From assembly GCF_011075055.1 (NCBI RefSeq), contig NC_058147.1, forward strand, positions 4,774,001-4,838,000: DNA of 64,000 nucleotides. Direction: 5' to 3'. The stretch is from Mangifera indica (lineage: Eukaryota > Streptophyta > Magnoliopsida > Sapindales > Anacardiaceae). The translations under genes and the position numbers were made by a program. Positions 1 through 12,355 of the stretch are shown piece after piece. The notes under the pieces are model-generated. The model searched no databases and was not told where the DNA came from. It saw nothing but the letters and a program-made list of their open reading frames with translations. Within the stretch, counting starts at the first letter, position 1, and every line of letters begins with the position of its first letter.

Positions 1-201
1 ATCTCTCTTGAAGTATTATATTAATTTTTGTTTGATAAAACCTCAACCAAGTTTTTCTTTATAATACAATAATTTTTGAGATACTATTAATTTCTACACT
101 TTATAGAGATTAAATTCTCTCACTAAAAATTTCTTTTGTCCTAACAAGAGTGAAACTCGTTATTTTACAACACAAATTTATACAAATTTGAAATAAAATC
201 T
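1..201. other. AT-rich DNA before the solo LTR
   Basis: I see no coding frame, RNA gene or clear repeat in this stretch. Its last five bases, AATCT (197-201), are the left copy of the target-site duplication of the LTR that follows. Confidence 0.6.
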
Positions 202-298
202 TGTAATACCCTTAGATACGTCCTAAGGGTATTTATGTCTTTTAATCCTGTTTTGAGATATTTTTAATTTTAAATATATATGTTCAGATGTATGTGTG

Positions 299-304
<6 letters not shown>

Positions 305-329
<25 letters not shown>

Positions 330-330
330 T
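305..330. repeat. (TA)n microsatellite inside the LTR
   Basis: An uninterrupted alternating TA run follows a short TG-rich stretch. Confidence 0.8.
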
Positions 331-1098
331 ACAAAAAAATAAAGGTATATATATAGATATATATCCATATTAAAAAGTATGTATATATATAAAGAGAGAA
401 GACAAAAAAGAACTTTATGCCTTTTTCCATCATCTTCTCCCATCTCTTCCAGAAGAAAACAACTTTCTTCATGCTTTTGCTTTGTTTTTGAAGAAAAGTG
501 GATGATTTGAAAGGATTTTGGAAGACAAGTAAGGAAAGAAAAGAAGAGAAAACACTTTAGAAGTCTTGGTAACCAAAAGATCTTTTTTTTTTTTCTTTAC
601 CTATGTTTATATACATTGGATGCATGTTATATGAATATGTTAGTGTGTTTTGGTGTTGATTTAAGGTGGTTTTGATGATAAAAGAAGGAAGACAAAGAGG
701 AGAGAGTCAACTTGACAAATATTGACTTGAAACAAGGTAAGTGGAATTATTCTGGGTATGTTTCATGTTTTATGCTTTTGGTTCCTTGACTTTATGTTAT
801 AAATGATGATTTTGAAGTTGAGAAATGTTGTTTTGTCATTTGGGGTATCGATGTGTGTGATTTTGTTTATGATAGAAAGTTTGATAATATTTACAATCTT
901 GCTATTGATTTCATTCCACATTTTGACTGTCTTATCTGATGAATCATGAGTGCTATTATAACTTGTTGAAAAATTGTTTGAATCCTCTTTTCAATTATAT
1001 ATAGCTTATATGAATTAGAGAGCGTTTGAACTGTTAAATTGTATGAACAAAAAGACTGTCTAATCAAATGAATAGTCTAATGAACAGTAATTTACAGT

Positions 1099-1186
1099 TT
1101 TTGAAAAGAAAGAAAGAAAGAAAAGGAGGAGAAAAAGAAAAGGAAGAAAAAAAGAAAGGAAAGGAAAGAAAGGAGAGAAAAGGAAT
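1099..1186. repeat. Purine-only (GAAA/GGAA)n tract inside the LTR
   Basis: About 88 bases are almost exclusively A and G on the plus strand, made of GAAA and GGAA units. It is low-complexity and has no coding meaning. Confidence 0.8.
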
Positions 1187-1461
1187 TTGAGGCTCAGGAT
1201 TTAGGGGTTGTCCTAAGTGTATGGTTTGGTGGGTTGTGGATAGTTTTAAATGGTAGCAAAATTAGTAAGAGATAATGTACGCATGCATGCTGCGAACTAT
1301 GAGGGGGCACTTTACACTACACTGCCCATAGTACGGTCCACTTGCAGTAGAACATACTTATAGTATGACACAATTCAGATTCAAAAATAGTGTAGTGAGA
1401 GAAAGAAAGAGAGCTCAAGTTTAAAAAAGTATCAAATCTTTATAGTTAGCTTCCATAAAGC

Positions 1462-1969
1462 ATCCAATAGACATTAGATAGGACAAAGTGTGATCCAAAT
1501 AGTAAACGATGAACTAGATTATCCTCTCGATTCTTTCAGGAGGTTATAATGTGAGATTGAGTCTAAAGGTGGATTTAGAACAAGAAATGAGATAGTTTAC
1601 TTACTTCTTTCCCTTTATTAAGTATTCTTATCTCTCACTTCCTTTTCTTTTATGATTGCAGGTACAGGTGATTGAGGTAGTTACTAGGCAAAGTCAAGTC
1701 AGCGAACCAGAAAATATCCAATGGACATTAGATGAGACAAAGTGTGATCCAAATAGTAAAGGATGAACTAGATTATCCACTCGATTATTTGAAGAGGTTA
1801 TAATGTGAGATTGAGTCTAAAGATGAATTTAGAACAAGAAATGAGATAGTTTACTTACTTTTTTCCCTTTACCAAATATTCTTATCTCTCACTTCCTTTT
1901 CTTTCATGATTGCAGGTACAGGTGATCGAGGTAGTTACCAAGCAAGGTCAGATCAGCGAAGATAGATCC
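1462..1969 (+). repeat. Two 254-bp direct repeats inside the LTR
   Basis: The unit starting near 1462 (ATCCAATAGACATTAGAT) recurs 254 bp later near 1716 with scattered substitutions. Both copies run through the same landmarks, including TTATAATGTGAGATTGAG and ATGATTGCAGGTACAGGTGAT-type ends. The two copies abut, so this is a tandem duplication of part of the LTR. Confidence 0.85.
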
Positions 1970-2283
1970 AAGTTAGGGCATGTTATCTATGATTTTTGTT
2001 ACATGCATATGATATTGTTACTTTTAGCCCTATTCAGATAGTTGTATAGTTATATCTAGGGGCATGTATATGATTATTCCATGATCTAAGATGAGTTTTC
2101 ATATGGGATATATATATATCTTTTTATTCACTTCTAGATTTTTAGTTTTCTTAGAGTAATTTCAGAACGTTTTTAACGACGGGTTCATTTTAAAAATTTG
2201 TTTTAAAATAATCACTCTAGATATTAATTCGTAACATTTTTTCTTTGGAAGACAACACTTCTGGTGAGGGATGTTACAAATCT

Positions 2284-3140
2284 CTCTAAAAAAGTATTAG
2301 TAAAATTTGAAGTTTAATTCACCCTAGAGTAAAGAAAGTTGAAATATTTTGAAGTGAATAGTTTTTCTTTCAAATGGAATGAAAATTTATAAGAATTGTT
2401 ATATATATAAATTTATTTATATAATTTGATTTGATAATATCTGATTTTGATATTTAAAAAAAAAAATCATATCTGCAGATCTTAAGTTTTCACCTTAGTA
2501 AGCTATATTTCTAGGCATAGTCTTAAAAATTTATGTCACTTAATGACGTTTTGGATGAGAATTCAATTGCTTTCCTAAGGATAAGGAATGCTCGTGGTCG
2601 CCTGTAAAGCGCAAGATAAATCGGTTGAATTTACGATAAACGGAAGCAAACTTTTAGATAAATAGCTTTCAGCAAATTTGGCTTAAGGTAATTGCCACAA
2701 GGTCATGACCCTCAATGATTTCGATTCTCTACATTAACTAAAAACAAATTATAAACAGGAAGTGTTGCCCCTGCAACTACATGAAGTGTTTAATTCAAAG
2801 ACTAATAAATTTGCAGGAGTGATGCAGTGACAATTATTTCCAGACGGGTCCATTTGTTGGGTCCTTGGGGATCAAGTTTCTGCTTTTGCAGAAGAATGGG
2901 CATATCCCTTTATAGAGAGAGAATTGTCTATCAGTTGGTAGCCATAAATTAGTCAGATGTGGAATGATGTGAGGAAATTGTTGACAAAAATTTTTGTTTG
3001 AAAAAAGCGAACCCAACCAATTTGCTCTCATTATCGATCCGCAAAAGCATAAAAAATGAACAACAAATCAAAGAATTGAACTATCTCCAGCTATATAATT
3101 ACATATACATTCTAGTAATAATTACTGGACGTTTCCATTC
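2284..3140. other. Intergenic DNA downstream of the first EXORDIUM-like gene
   Basis: This is AT-rich spacer containing the expected 3' UTR of the minus-strand EXORDIUM-like gene. I find no convincing coding frame or structured repeat. Confidence 0.5.
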
Positions 3141-4088
3141 TTAAACCAAAGTTGAGCAAGACGATGTAGACGGATTATAGAGAGCAGGAAGCAAGTACTT
3201 CCTTCCATTGACACCATTTGCATTGTAGCTAGCGCCAGTTGTAGAGTCCACCAACAAGTTCCCTGCATAACCAGGATAAGCCCCATTGCCGTATATACCA
3301 GGACAAGCTGATGCAGCTTCCAGTGGTGCCTCTTTTGGGCCCTGAAAGTAGCCATTTCCAAATGGGTTAGTGGCGGTTCCAGCCAAAAGGCTAGCCAAAT
3401 TGATCACCATTCCGTCAAGACCCACATCGTTGTTTGGTGCAATCAAAGGTAGGTTCTGCGGTCCGTAAATCGGTTGGTGGAATGGCCATGCGCATTGACC
3501 AGGGCACTGAGTCTCGGAGTTACCAACCCAGATGTAGGCAAACTTGTAGTTCTTGCCCTTAATTTGGCCACTCTTGGACCCCGGAGCAGACCCATGAGTC
3601 CCACATCGACTCATGCAAAACCCATCAACGGTTACATCAGAAGACGTCAACACTACGTTTATGGCATTTTTTTGCTCACCTTTTGAGGCCAAAGCTATGA
3701 GCTGTTTGTTTGAGAGTGATTTTCCAAGCGAGTAATTCTCGTCAACAATTTGTTTTCCGAGAGAGAGAGAAAGGCTGGATTTTCTGGAGCTTAGGTGGTA
3801 GTATATCTCAGTGGTTTTCCACCAAGTGGCGACTGAAGGCTTATTAATTCTAGCCGATGAAGAAGAAGACAGTGAGGTTATGAAATCTGAGATGATGGCT
3901 TTCTGGGAAGGCTTGAACTTTCCGTACCAAATGAGATTAACAGAAATTTTTCCAGAAAGAAGAGGACCATTGTGGTATTGCAAGAGTTGAGACCCTTGAT
4001 CTTGTACAAGCTCATTAAGAGTTCTTGCAGCCAAGGAGACTTGAAATAAAGAGATAAAAAGGAGTAGTTTAGAAACAAAAGAAGTCAT
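3141..4088 (-). CDS. EXORDIUM-like secreted protein (phosphate-induced protein 1 family)
   Basis: This is an intronless 315-residue frame. Residues 1-20 form a hydrophobic signal peptide ending VSLA, before the mature start ARTLNELV. The rest is the phosphate-induced protein 1 (PHI-1/EXO) domain across its full length. Visible family hallmarks are the [19 protein letters not shown] start, the cysteine motif [50 protein letters not shown] and the terminal [28 protein letters not shown] ending (here GVNGRKYLL). Family members such as EXO and EXL1 are extracellular or wall-located and are linked to brassinosteroid- and carbon-dependent growth; their biochemical activity is not settled. Length is normal. 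The start is the only ATG before the signal peptide and lies about 90 bases from a TATA box. A paralogue lies at 10529-11461 in the opposite orientation. Confidence 0.95.
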   Translation of the reverse strand: MTSFVSKLLLFISLFQVSLAARTLNELVQDQGSQLLQYHNGPLLSGKISVNLIWYGKFKPSQKAIISDFITSLSSSSSARINKPSVATWWKTTEIYYHLSSRKSSLSLSLGKQIVDENYSLGKSLSNKQLIALASKGEQKNAINVVLTSSDVTVDGFCMSRCGTHGSAPGSKSGQIKGKNYKFAYIWVGNSETQCPGQCAWPFHQPIYGPQNLPLIAPNNDVGLDGMVINLASLLAGTATNPFGNGYFQGPKEAPLEAASACPGIYGNGAYPGYAGNLLVDSTTGASYNANGVNGRKYLLPALYNPSTSSCSTLV

Positions 4089-4173
4089 TTCTTGAAGAGA
4101 AAAAAGCTTAAGAGAAGATAAAGCTTAGGAAGTAAGATGCTTTCTGTGTGTTGAAACGAAGAGAAATGAGCAG

Positions 4174-4184
4174 TGTATATATAG
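4174..4184 (-). promoter_or_regulatory. Probable TATA box of the minus-strand EXORDIUM-like gene
   Basis: On the minus strand this reads CTATATATACA, about 90 bases upstream of the ATG at 4088. That is the normal position for a TATA box with a short leader. Inferred from sequence and distance only. Confidence 0.6.
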
Positions 4185-5130
4185 GTAGTTTTAACGTGTT
4201 TTTCAAAAAGCAATGAATTGAAGGAACCTGCCAGGAAGAATGGCTTCGCCATTTTCGAGTCTCGACCTAGCCAGCAAGATAAAGAAGACCCACCCCCACC
4301 AAACGCGTTCTTTAACCCAAAACAAATAAATAAATCCCACTCGCATCTCTCTCACGAACTGAGCGTGACAGTCAAGCCTCACATACTCCATTCAAGTATT
4401 CAACCCCAGCGCTACAGCTGAGTCATACTTTGCCAGGATAATGACATAAAACAGATATCCAACCTGACGGGAAGGCTAAATTAAAAAGAGAAACACGGAG
4501 AGGTTTAGGACAGGCTGGATAAGAGAGCTATTGGGAAGTGTGAGTTTAGACAGCTGGCAAAAAGCGAATGGGCAGAAAAGGAACGTAGGGGGGTATCCTA
4601 GGCAGGTGACGCGCCTCTTTTGTAAATGGTACACAGCAAAGCTCGTGATTTGATAAACTCAGAATCCAGCTGGATCAAGCTATTGCACTTTGACCTGACA
4701 GGTGTTCAGCCAACCGTTCTGGTCCAGATCCAAATCAGTGTGTAATTCTCTTTCTAATTTTACTGTACGTTTAAATCTCTTCCGCGCTTTCAATGTAAAA
4801 ACGGCAGATGAATGGAACAAGGCGGTGAGACTTGCTCCCACTCATGGTTGGAATTCGTATTCATTAATTTTTAAAAATTTAAAAATTTATATTTTAATAA
4901 AACTTATTATTTAAGTTAAGGGTAAAAGTTTATTTTATAATAAATATTTAAGATATTTAATTTAAATTTTTAATAACTTTTTTATTAAAATTTAAAAAAT
5001 AATAATTTTTCTTTAAAATTTTCTTCTCTTCTTTGTTTACCTCTATTTTAAATAATAGTTTATTTTTACTACCCATCCCTTTTTTCCAACCCTTCTCAAC
5101 TGATAATATAATTCAAATTTAACTGTTTAT

Positions 5131-5547
5131 AATAGGCTAAATAACTATTTTTCACTCACTTATAAGTTTTTAAGTTTGGAATATAATTTCTCTATTTTTA
5201 ATATTAATTTTTTTAGTTATTTTAAAATCTATAATAAAAAATAGAATTTTTTAATTAGAATACATTTTATCTTTAATTTTAATATTTATTCACAAATAGG
5301 ATAAGAGATAAGAAGGTTATTAGGGATGGTAATGGTAAAATGAAAAAAAAAATCAAAATAATATAAAATAATGTTAATTTATTTATATTATTAGAGGTTT
5401 GAGTGATGTTAATTTTATTATATTTTGTAAAAAAAATTATGAAAAAAATCCTTTAATTGATAAAATTGAAAAATGACTTTAATGAATTTATTTAAAAGAA
5501 CTAGTGTTTAATAAAAAATCAAGTGGGAAGGAGACATTTGGCCTATT
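5131..5547. mobile_element. Possible MITE with short terminal inverted repeats
   Basis: The left end AATAGGCTAAAT and the right end, read in reverse complement as AATAGGCCAAAT, form an inverted repeat around 417 bp of very AT-rich DNA. Similarity fades after about 30 bases. I could not find a convincing target-site duplication, so this is tentative. Confidence 0.4.
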
Positions 5548-8048
5548 TTGCAAAGCGACAGATGTACAAATAGTTGTACATAAGCATTAAACTTGCTTTG
5601 CAAGGACACACCCAAAAGTTTATGAAGAACTTTACTCGACTATACCAGATAAGTTAATATCTGATTTTAATACAGGTTCATTAAGTCTTGAATATAAACT
5701 CTCTTATTTGAGAATTTTACTTATTTTATCATTAAAACTACTCTTGGATGCAAAAGTTTAAGAACTTTAATAATATATTATTAGAGATGATAATTTCGAT
5801 CTGATTATAAGGGTTTCAATCTTTTTTGACCCTAACAAGTATAAAGATAGAAATGGGAATGAAAATTATCTCTATAATCAAGAACGAGGATATATATCTC
5901 TTCTCTGTCTTGTCTCTTCCACGTCATTGTCTTTTTATATTAATATATTTTTATAGTTTTATATTATTTATGTTTTTATTGTACATATTAAAATAGTTAA
6001 TATATTATATTTGTGATATTTAAAATAATTTATTGATTTTAATTTTATTTAATTTTGTTATTTAATAAATTTATATTACATTTAAAGAATATAAAGAAGA
6101 GATTTTTTTCTTAAGAGTATGAAAAAAAAAATTTCTCTGTAAAAACAAAGAAAAGATAAAGAGAAGATTTTTTTTTTTTACAAAAAAAATAAGAAGAAAT
6201 TATTTTTATTCTATAATAGAGACAAAGATTAATATTTTTTACAAAAATGAAGATGAAAATTGGGATACCCTCTCTATTGCCAATCCCTGTGTATTACCTG
6301 CCATAGGGGATGTATTTGCAAAGGTGTCCACTTACAATGCCCTCCGTTACCGATACACGCAAATGCGCCTGGGGAGAAATCCAGCTTGTCTGATGAGTTC
6401 TTCCGTTTCATCACTGGATGTCAAGCTAAGCTGCCTTGTTTGTTTTACGTATACTTGCAACCACGTCCTTGTTCCCTCGGCTATAATATATAATATAATC
6501 TTTATTTAATTAATATTATTATATGCTTTTGTTCCTTTATCATGACTGTAACCAAGCCTAATTATATTGTAATTGTCTGTCTTAGACTAGCCACTGACAT
6601 GGCGTCTAGCATTAGAAATTTGACTCAATTACTTGACCATCGTGCATGGATTCTCTTTGTCCAGGATCTCAATGGCTAATATACTTATGAATTGCTGTTG
6701 TTGTCTCTGTGTTTATCAACTTCTTTTTTCACTATGTATACATATATATGTGTGTGTGTGTATCCAAAGTATTAGGGTATATATTGTATTTCTAGTTATT
6801 AATTTTTCTTATATGGGGTATTATCTTACTCTACGTAAATAAGACTCAGACAAATATGTTAAAAGCTTGCTAAAGACCCAGAGGCATGACTTAGGGCATA
6901 TGCCTTGTCTTGGGCCTTTCCGGACTATAGGTCGACACACCTTGGCCTTTGACCTCTTCATTTCTCCCTCGGTTTTTGGGTGTTTTGTCTACATAATAAG
7001 AAGACTTTGTGTAAAAAACTTCATATTTTGTATGTCGTGTCTTATATAATTTTAATAAAATTATATGCATAATTTTTATACATAAATTATTATATGTTTA
7101 TATACGAGTTGATGTTAATTTATCTTTTATTTTTTACTATATAATTATATAGTGGTACATAATTATTTATACATATAACATTACTTAAATAATTTTTGCA
7201 TAGAAACTGTCCTGAATGGGCGTGTACTCTTTGTGTATGGTCAATCATGACTATTTAACTAATTGGAGTTGTGCTACTGAGTCTCTGAGCCAAATTTAAC
7301 TAGTTAAAGTTTTTTGTACTGAGTCTCTAAGCCAAATTTTCATTACTCTGATCCCTCTGGCTTTTGTTAAAGAATTTTTTATTAAATAAATTTTAATTAT
7401 ATTGTTAAAGCTAATTGTTTTAATTTAAACCCAAACACTAAGAAATTTTTTTTTTATTTTTTTTTAGAATAACCCACTCCATTCAAACACATTTTCTAAA
7501 TTATTTTATATTCAAACGATGTTATGTAACTTCTCGTCTCCAAAATTATAATCATTCACAGACAATTTTGGCTTCCGATCCCCTGTGATAGTCTTGGATC
7601 ATTTCTTTTCAATTATATTTTTATTTTTCTGTTTTAATTTTTAGATTTAATTTTATGGGTAAAATTATAAATTTAGTGTTTAATAGAAATAACATGTTAT
7701 TTTCCTTTATTACATTCATTCCTGCTTATAAATTACATGTTAGATAGCTTTACAAAAGAACTGATATACATATAGATATATATTCACAAAAATTGTTTCA
7801 TTCCATTCTTAACAGGAAGTATGACAATTTACTGATGCCACAACATAGTTTAATCTCTGGTTGATAAAATGTAATTATCTGCTTGATTCATTTAATCAGT
7901 CTTGCTTTTTATATATATTTTTTCTTTGGAGAATGTGAAACAGGCAGTCTTCAGTAACAGTGAACCGAGGAAATATAGTTAAGATTAATTTATAATTTTT
8001 AAATTAATAAAATTATATGCGTAATTTTTATATAAAAATAATAATATA

Positions 8049-8074
8049 TTATTATTATTATTATTATTATTATT
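8049..8074. repeat. (ATT)n microsatellite
   Basis: About eight uninterrupted ATT units. Confidence 0.85.
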
Positions 8075-8538
8075 TGGCTGCATGTACATGACACAATTCA
8101 TTAGATGCCCTTCTGTGTTGGTTGCCATTTAACCCAGCAGGGGAAATTATATGTTTTGGCTGCCTCCTTGACTCTCAGATGCAATTCCAACTCGGCAAAC
8201 TTGTCTACAGGTTATTTAATTCCAGGAAGACGTACAGCTAAAGAGCAGAAACTAGATTTCCAGAATTTAGCTAGTGTCTGCTATGTGTATAATTGACTAT
8301 TTATATATGGCTTCTTCTTTTGAAAATAAAATAATCTTGCAAGTAAGAAGAATGGTAGAATGCCTTTTCATTCACATGGTCACAAGATGCTATGCATTCT
8401 TAATATGGTTCCTACAGGCAACAGCTATATGACGACTATTTGACCGTAAGCCTCTCTGACACTCCTACAGGCATGGTGAAAATTGAATATAGATTTTTAA
8501 ACCAACCATATCTTTTACCAAATTAAATGCCAAGATTC

Positions 8539-8546
<8 letters not shown>

Positions 8547-8569
<23 letters not shown>
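8547..8569. repeat. (AT)n microsatellite
   Basis: An uninterrupted alternating AT run, 23 bases long. Confidence 0.85.
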
Positions 8570-10457
8570 GACACAAATAATACATAAAAAGGCAGCCCAT
8601 AGAGATCGTGTTTGGTCTTCTCTGCCATGCTTCTAGTCAACCTAACCACCTGCCTCCTCCAGCAACTATTGTATCAGAATTCGCTGGAAACAACCTTTGT
8701 TGATAATGATATATCTCACAAAGTCAATAAGACTGGGGCCTGAGCTCATTTTCCTGGAAGGACACAGTTGAAGTAATTAATTGCCCAGAGACGCATTGTC
8801 AAACCTCAACTTCTCCACTTGGTGATTTCACAAGTCACAGATTTGTAATATTTCAAATGAATTCAGCCAATTTCACAAGTCACAGTTTTGTAACGTTATG
8901 CTTGGAAACATGTATAATAAATATGGCATATATTATTCCGTTGGCAACTCATTGAGTTTCCTTGGATGCCACCCGCTTCCAATTAAGTCGAGCATGGTCT
9001 CTCCTGCCAGCTTGTCTCGAGGCTTGAGACTTCAGTGCTGTTCCCATACTTGCAAACATGGCCACCCTTTGATTACTTCAAATTTGCACGAGGGGTGCTT
9101 TGAAATTTCGTATCCTTACATATATTTTAATTCCAGCAGTTTAGTTAAAATTCAAGTGGCAATTATAGTTTCCACTCAGCCGAATGAACCTTGTGGAAGA
9201 TGAACCCACGTCCATCGGATTTACTGTGGAAGATACTGTTGAATTAAATGTTAATCACCCGAATTCTATCATATATATTCATGGAAGTAACCAGTCGAAC
9301 CATGTAATTCATACACATATAAGTTATACAAACATTAAAAATTTTTGTGACTCAGATAACTTGATGCGTCATAGTTGATGCAAAATTGCCTTTGAATCCA
9401 ATCGATTCTTGTGAAATTAGTCTTACTTCCCATATGCGCCCAAGATGATAATATTTTGGTGGATAATATTTCGTGCATTAATTGAAAAAAGGAACGTAAC
9501 CTCCTTTTAAAATAGTTTATTGGGTTTTTTTATGAGAAGCCATAAATTTAATAGTTTATACTTACGTTGTTATAACAAAATCGATCATAGTATACCTACA
9601 AAATACAATTTGCTGAACTATATATTTAACTTAATTTTATTAAATTAAAACAATATTAACATCTGCCAACATTGGAGAAATTTTCTGAGAGATTCTGGCA
9701 TGAATAGGCGTCTCTACAAGTTTCACAGTTTATGGATAGACTGAAAATTTTTAGTTAATGTATATGTATGGAGACCGTCCTTTATTGTACGTGAGCCACT
9801 GCTGATACAGGCATGGCTATAGTAACCCCACAAGCATGGGGAGGCTTGGAGTGCAGAGTTTAATTCTTATCAGCTGATCATCAAGTCTTGGAAGGAATCC
9901 CATACCTGATGATGAAGGGTAAGTGCAGTGAACTTTTTAGCCAAAAACCTCTATAATAAACCATGAACCTACACACCAGAAGGCCATACAGATTCTTTTT
10001 TAGAGCCTCCTAACGCCTAGAACAAAACAAATGCCCTTTTAAATATCACAGCGACCTTATCAATGACGGCATTTAAAGAATAATCGAACCCAACGACCTC
10101 CCCGATATTAAGATGTTGCACTTTTAGTTAATATATGTAAACATCGATCCAAGAAAAACTCTAAAATTGATGCAGCTCAATTGCAAAGCTACATTGAGAG
10201 AAGAATTAACACATGCAACCCATATAACTCCAGCCATTATCCATGAACATAAGAAAAATAAAAAAAGCTCCGAAAAAAAGATAGATTCTTTCTTACTTTT
10301 CGTTTCTTGCGATGAAGTCTTATCCTATCTTATTTTAAGTTCTCGTGATCTCTTTTTTTATTAAAGTACTGAGAAATTGCAAACAAAAACTAATTGGGAT
10401 AGTTGCTAGTGAAAGCTACTGAACAGCCCCACTAGCTCAGTTCATGCATCTTCTCAG

Positions 10458-10467
10458 CTATATATAC
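10458..10467 (+). promoter_or_regulatory. Probable TATA box of the plus-strand EXORDIUM-like gene
   Basis: CTATATATAC lies about 70 bases upstream of the ATG at 10529. It is followed by a CT-rich leader (TCTCTCTCTC), which is typical of plant 5' UTRs. Confidence 0.65.
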
Positions 10468-10528
10468 TGGCACAGTTAACTCTCTCTCTCACCACTAAAA
10501 TACCTCTCTTCTCTCACAAACTCTCCAA

Positions 10529-11461
10529 ATGGCTTTTTTTCAATTGTCCTGGAAATTGTCTCTTTTGCTTTTTCTTTTCAACTTGAATTTATTCAGCTTA
10601 TGCCTAGGGGCAAGAAAGCTAACTTCTTTGTATCAGCCACCTCCCATGGCTATAAATTATCACAAGGGTACTTTGCTTGAAGGAAACCTTCCTGTCTCCA
10701 TTCTCTGGTACGGTGAATTTTCTCCAGTTCAAAAATCTGTTGTCGTTGACCTTCTTCTTTCTCTCAACCCACAAAATCAAGAGTCTGCAACTCCCTCCGT
10801 GTCCAAATGGTGGCTTACCATCCAAACCTACTTAAAAAAAGCTGGGAAAAAGGCGGCTCATGTTGACCTGTCAAACCAATTCTCCGATAAAAATTGCTCT
10901 TTTGGAAAAATCTTGAAGAAACATCAGGTGTTTGGGTTGGCTCAAAAAGTTAACTCCAAACCAGGTGGGTTAACTCTCGTTTTAACTGCAAAAGACGTGG
11001 CTGTTGAGGGATTTTGCATGAGCAACTGTGGTTTTCATGACTCAAACCCAAAACGAAACTCGGCTTTCGTTTGGGTTGGCAATTCAGTGAGTCAGTGTCC
11101 CGGCCAATGTGCCTGGCCATTCCACCAACCAATCTACGGACCACAGACTGAACCACTGGGCGCACCAAATGGAGACGTTGGCGTGGATGGCATGATTATT
11201 AATATAGCCGCTCTTTTGGCTGGAACCGTGACCAACCCTTTCGGAAACGGCTATTTTCTCGGGTCAGCTGACGCGCCGCTCGAGGCGTCTTCTGCTTGCC
11301 CTGGGGTGTACGGTAAAGGGGCGTACCCCGGTTACGCCGGGGAAGTATTAACAGATCCTACCACTGGTGCCAGCTACAATGCGCAGGGGATTAATGGGAG
11401 GAAGTATCTGTTACCAGCCTTGATGGATCCTTCTACTTCTCAGTGTTCAACCCTTGTGTGA
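10529..11461 (+). CDS. EXORDIUM-like secreted protein (phosphate-induced protein 1 family)
   Basis: This intronless 310-residue protein is homologous over its whole length to the product of 3141-4088. A signal peptide covers about residues 1-27 (LLLFLFNLNLFSLCLGA before RKLTSLYQ). The PHI-1 domain follows, with NYHKGTLLEGNLPVSILWYGEF, the cysteine motif [45 protein letters not shown] and the C-terminal [20 protein letters not shown]. Compared with its neighbour, the loop after the FCMSxCG motif is shorter and the N-terminal half is more diverged, so the pair is not a very recent duplicate. EXL proteins are apoplastic growth- and carbon-status-related proteins of unsettled biochemistry. The TATA box and CT-rich leader directly upstream support the ATG chosen. 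Confidence 0.95.
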   Translation: MAFFQLSWKLSLLLFLFNLNLFSLCLGARKLTSLYQPPPMAINYHKGTLLEGNLPVSILWYGEFSPVQKSVVVDLLLSLNPQNQESATPSVSKWWLTIQTYLKKAGKKAAHVDLSNQFSDKNCSFGKILKKHQVFGLAQKVNSKPGGLTLVLTAKDVAVEGFCMSNCGFHDSNPKRNSAFVWVGNSVSQCPGQCAWPFHQPIYGPQTEPLGAPNGDVGVDGMIINIAALLAGTVTNPFGNGYFLGSADAPLEASSACPGVYGKGAYPGYAGEVLTDPTTGASYNAQGINGRKYLLPALMDPSTSQCSTLV

Positions 11462-12355
11462 GCGCTCGTAGAAGCACCTGCACCAATATGGCACTGCATT
11501 TGTTGCTGCTGTTTCTGTACAAACTTGTGATTCCAGTGGATATGTAAATGGTTCGAATATATTTTCTTCAATTTCATTTTTAAGTTAACAAAAATCATAT
11601 TATAATCATGAAATTGATCAATCAAGGTCAACTCAATTCAACGATCATGATTCATCCGGTCATCAAGACACCCTGAAAAGGCCAATACAATTTAATATTG
11701 TATATATAAGCTATCAACCTTGATAAAATTTAGTTCTACTACAAAGGCGAGTGGTATAAATTTGACCTAACACTCTTAACTGTAAAACTAGCTATATTTT
11801 ACTTAGAAACTTGTTTATAAATTAAAATAAAATTATGCATAAAAATAAATTATACAAATTTATTTGTGTAATTTATTTATATACAGTGGTTTCAAATGTA
11901 ACACTATAAGTATGTTGGGCTGATTTTATGCGACAATGAATCATGCTACGGCATGTGAAGCCCAACTAATCATTTGGACTCTTTTAAAGGGGTTTCAATT
12001 TTTTTTACCCCCCCAACTTAAGGGAGAAAAAGATGAGACATTCTCTCCAAAAAATTGTATGTGAAAAACAGGGGTGAGAGGAGAAGTTCTTGTACAGAAC
12101 CACAATCAAATGATGGTAGACATTTTGATCATTGGGTCAAAATAAGTAAAAATCATAATGTTAATCTTCATTCTTTACTCCACTTTGGCACACACATTTT
12201 TGTAAAAATTTTCAAACACATGTAATAAATTGACGAGTTTTCATAAACTCTAATAGTTGCTATTATAACTTATTTTGCATAATATTATAAATTGCATACA
12301 TCTCACACTCATACTTTGACAATCATGACAATGGCCATATTATAATTAGTGAAGT
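11462..12355. other. 3' flank of the EXORDIUM-like gene and intergenic DNA
   Basis: The first 150 bases should be the 3' UTR. The remainder is AT-rich and I see no gene. Confidence 0.5.

Larger units (their letters stand above)
202..2278 (+). mobile_element. Solo LTR of an LTR retrotransposon (2,077 bp)
   Basis: The block opens with TGTAATACCCT and closes with AGGGATGTTACA. These give canonical TG...CA ends and an imperfect terminal inverted repeat. It is flanked by a perfect 5-bp direct repeat, AATCT, at 197-201 and 2279-2283, as expected for integrase-made target-site duplication. There is no gag-pol coding sequence and no second LTR in the window, so this looks like a solo LTR left by LTR-LTR recombination. 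Inside are a (TA)n tract, a purine-rich tract and a 254-bp direct duplication. The TGTAA...TTACA ends are common in plant Ty3/gypsy elements, but the superfamily is inferred. The strand is arbitrary. Confidence 0.85.
4185..10457. other. Long AT-rich spacer between the two EXORDIUM-like genes
   Basis: About 6.3 kb holds no frame I recognise as a gene. It contains the upstream regions of both EXORDIUM-like genes at its ends, a possible MITE (5131-5547), a degraded TE-like stretch around 5780-6280 with GGGAT-type ends, (ATT)n at 8049 and (AT)n at 8547. Open frames near 6260, 8898 and 9184 are short, low in conserved character and unrecognised. Confidence 0.5.

Noticed and set aside
3122..3361. 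Minus-strand 79-codon frame overlapping the EXORDIUM-like gene
   Set aside because: It is an alternative-frame shadow of the conserved EXL coding sequence with no family signal of its own.
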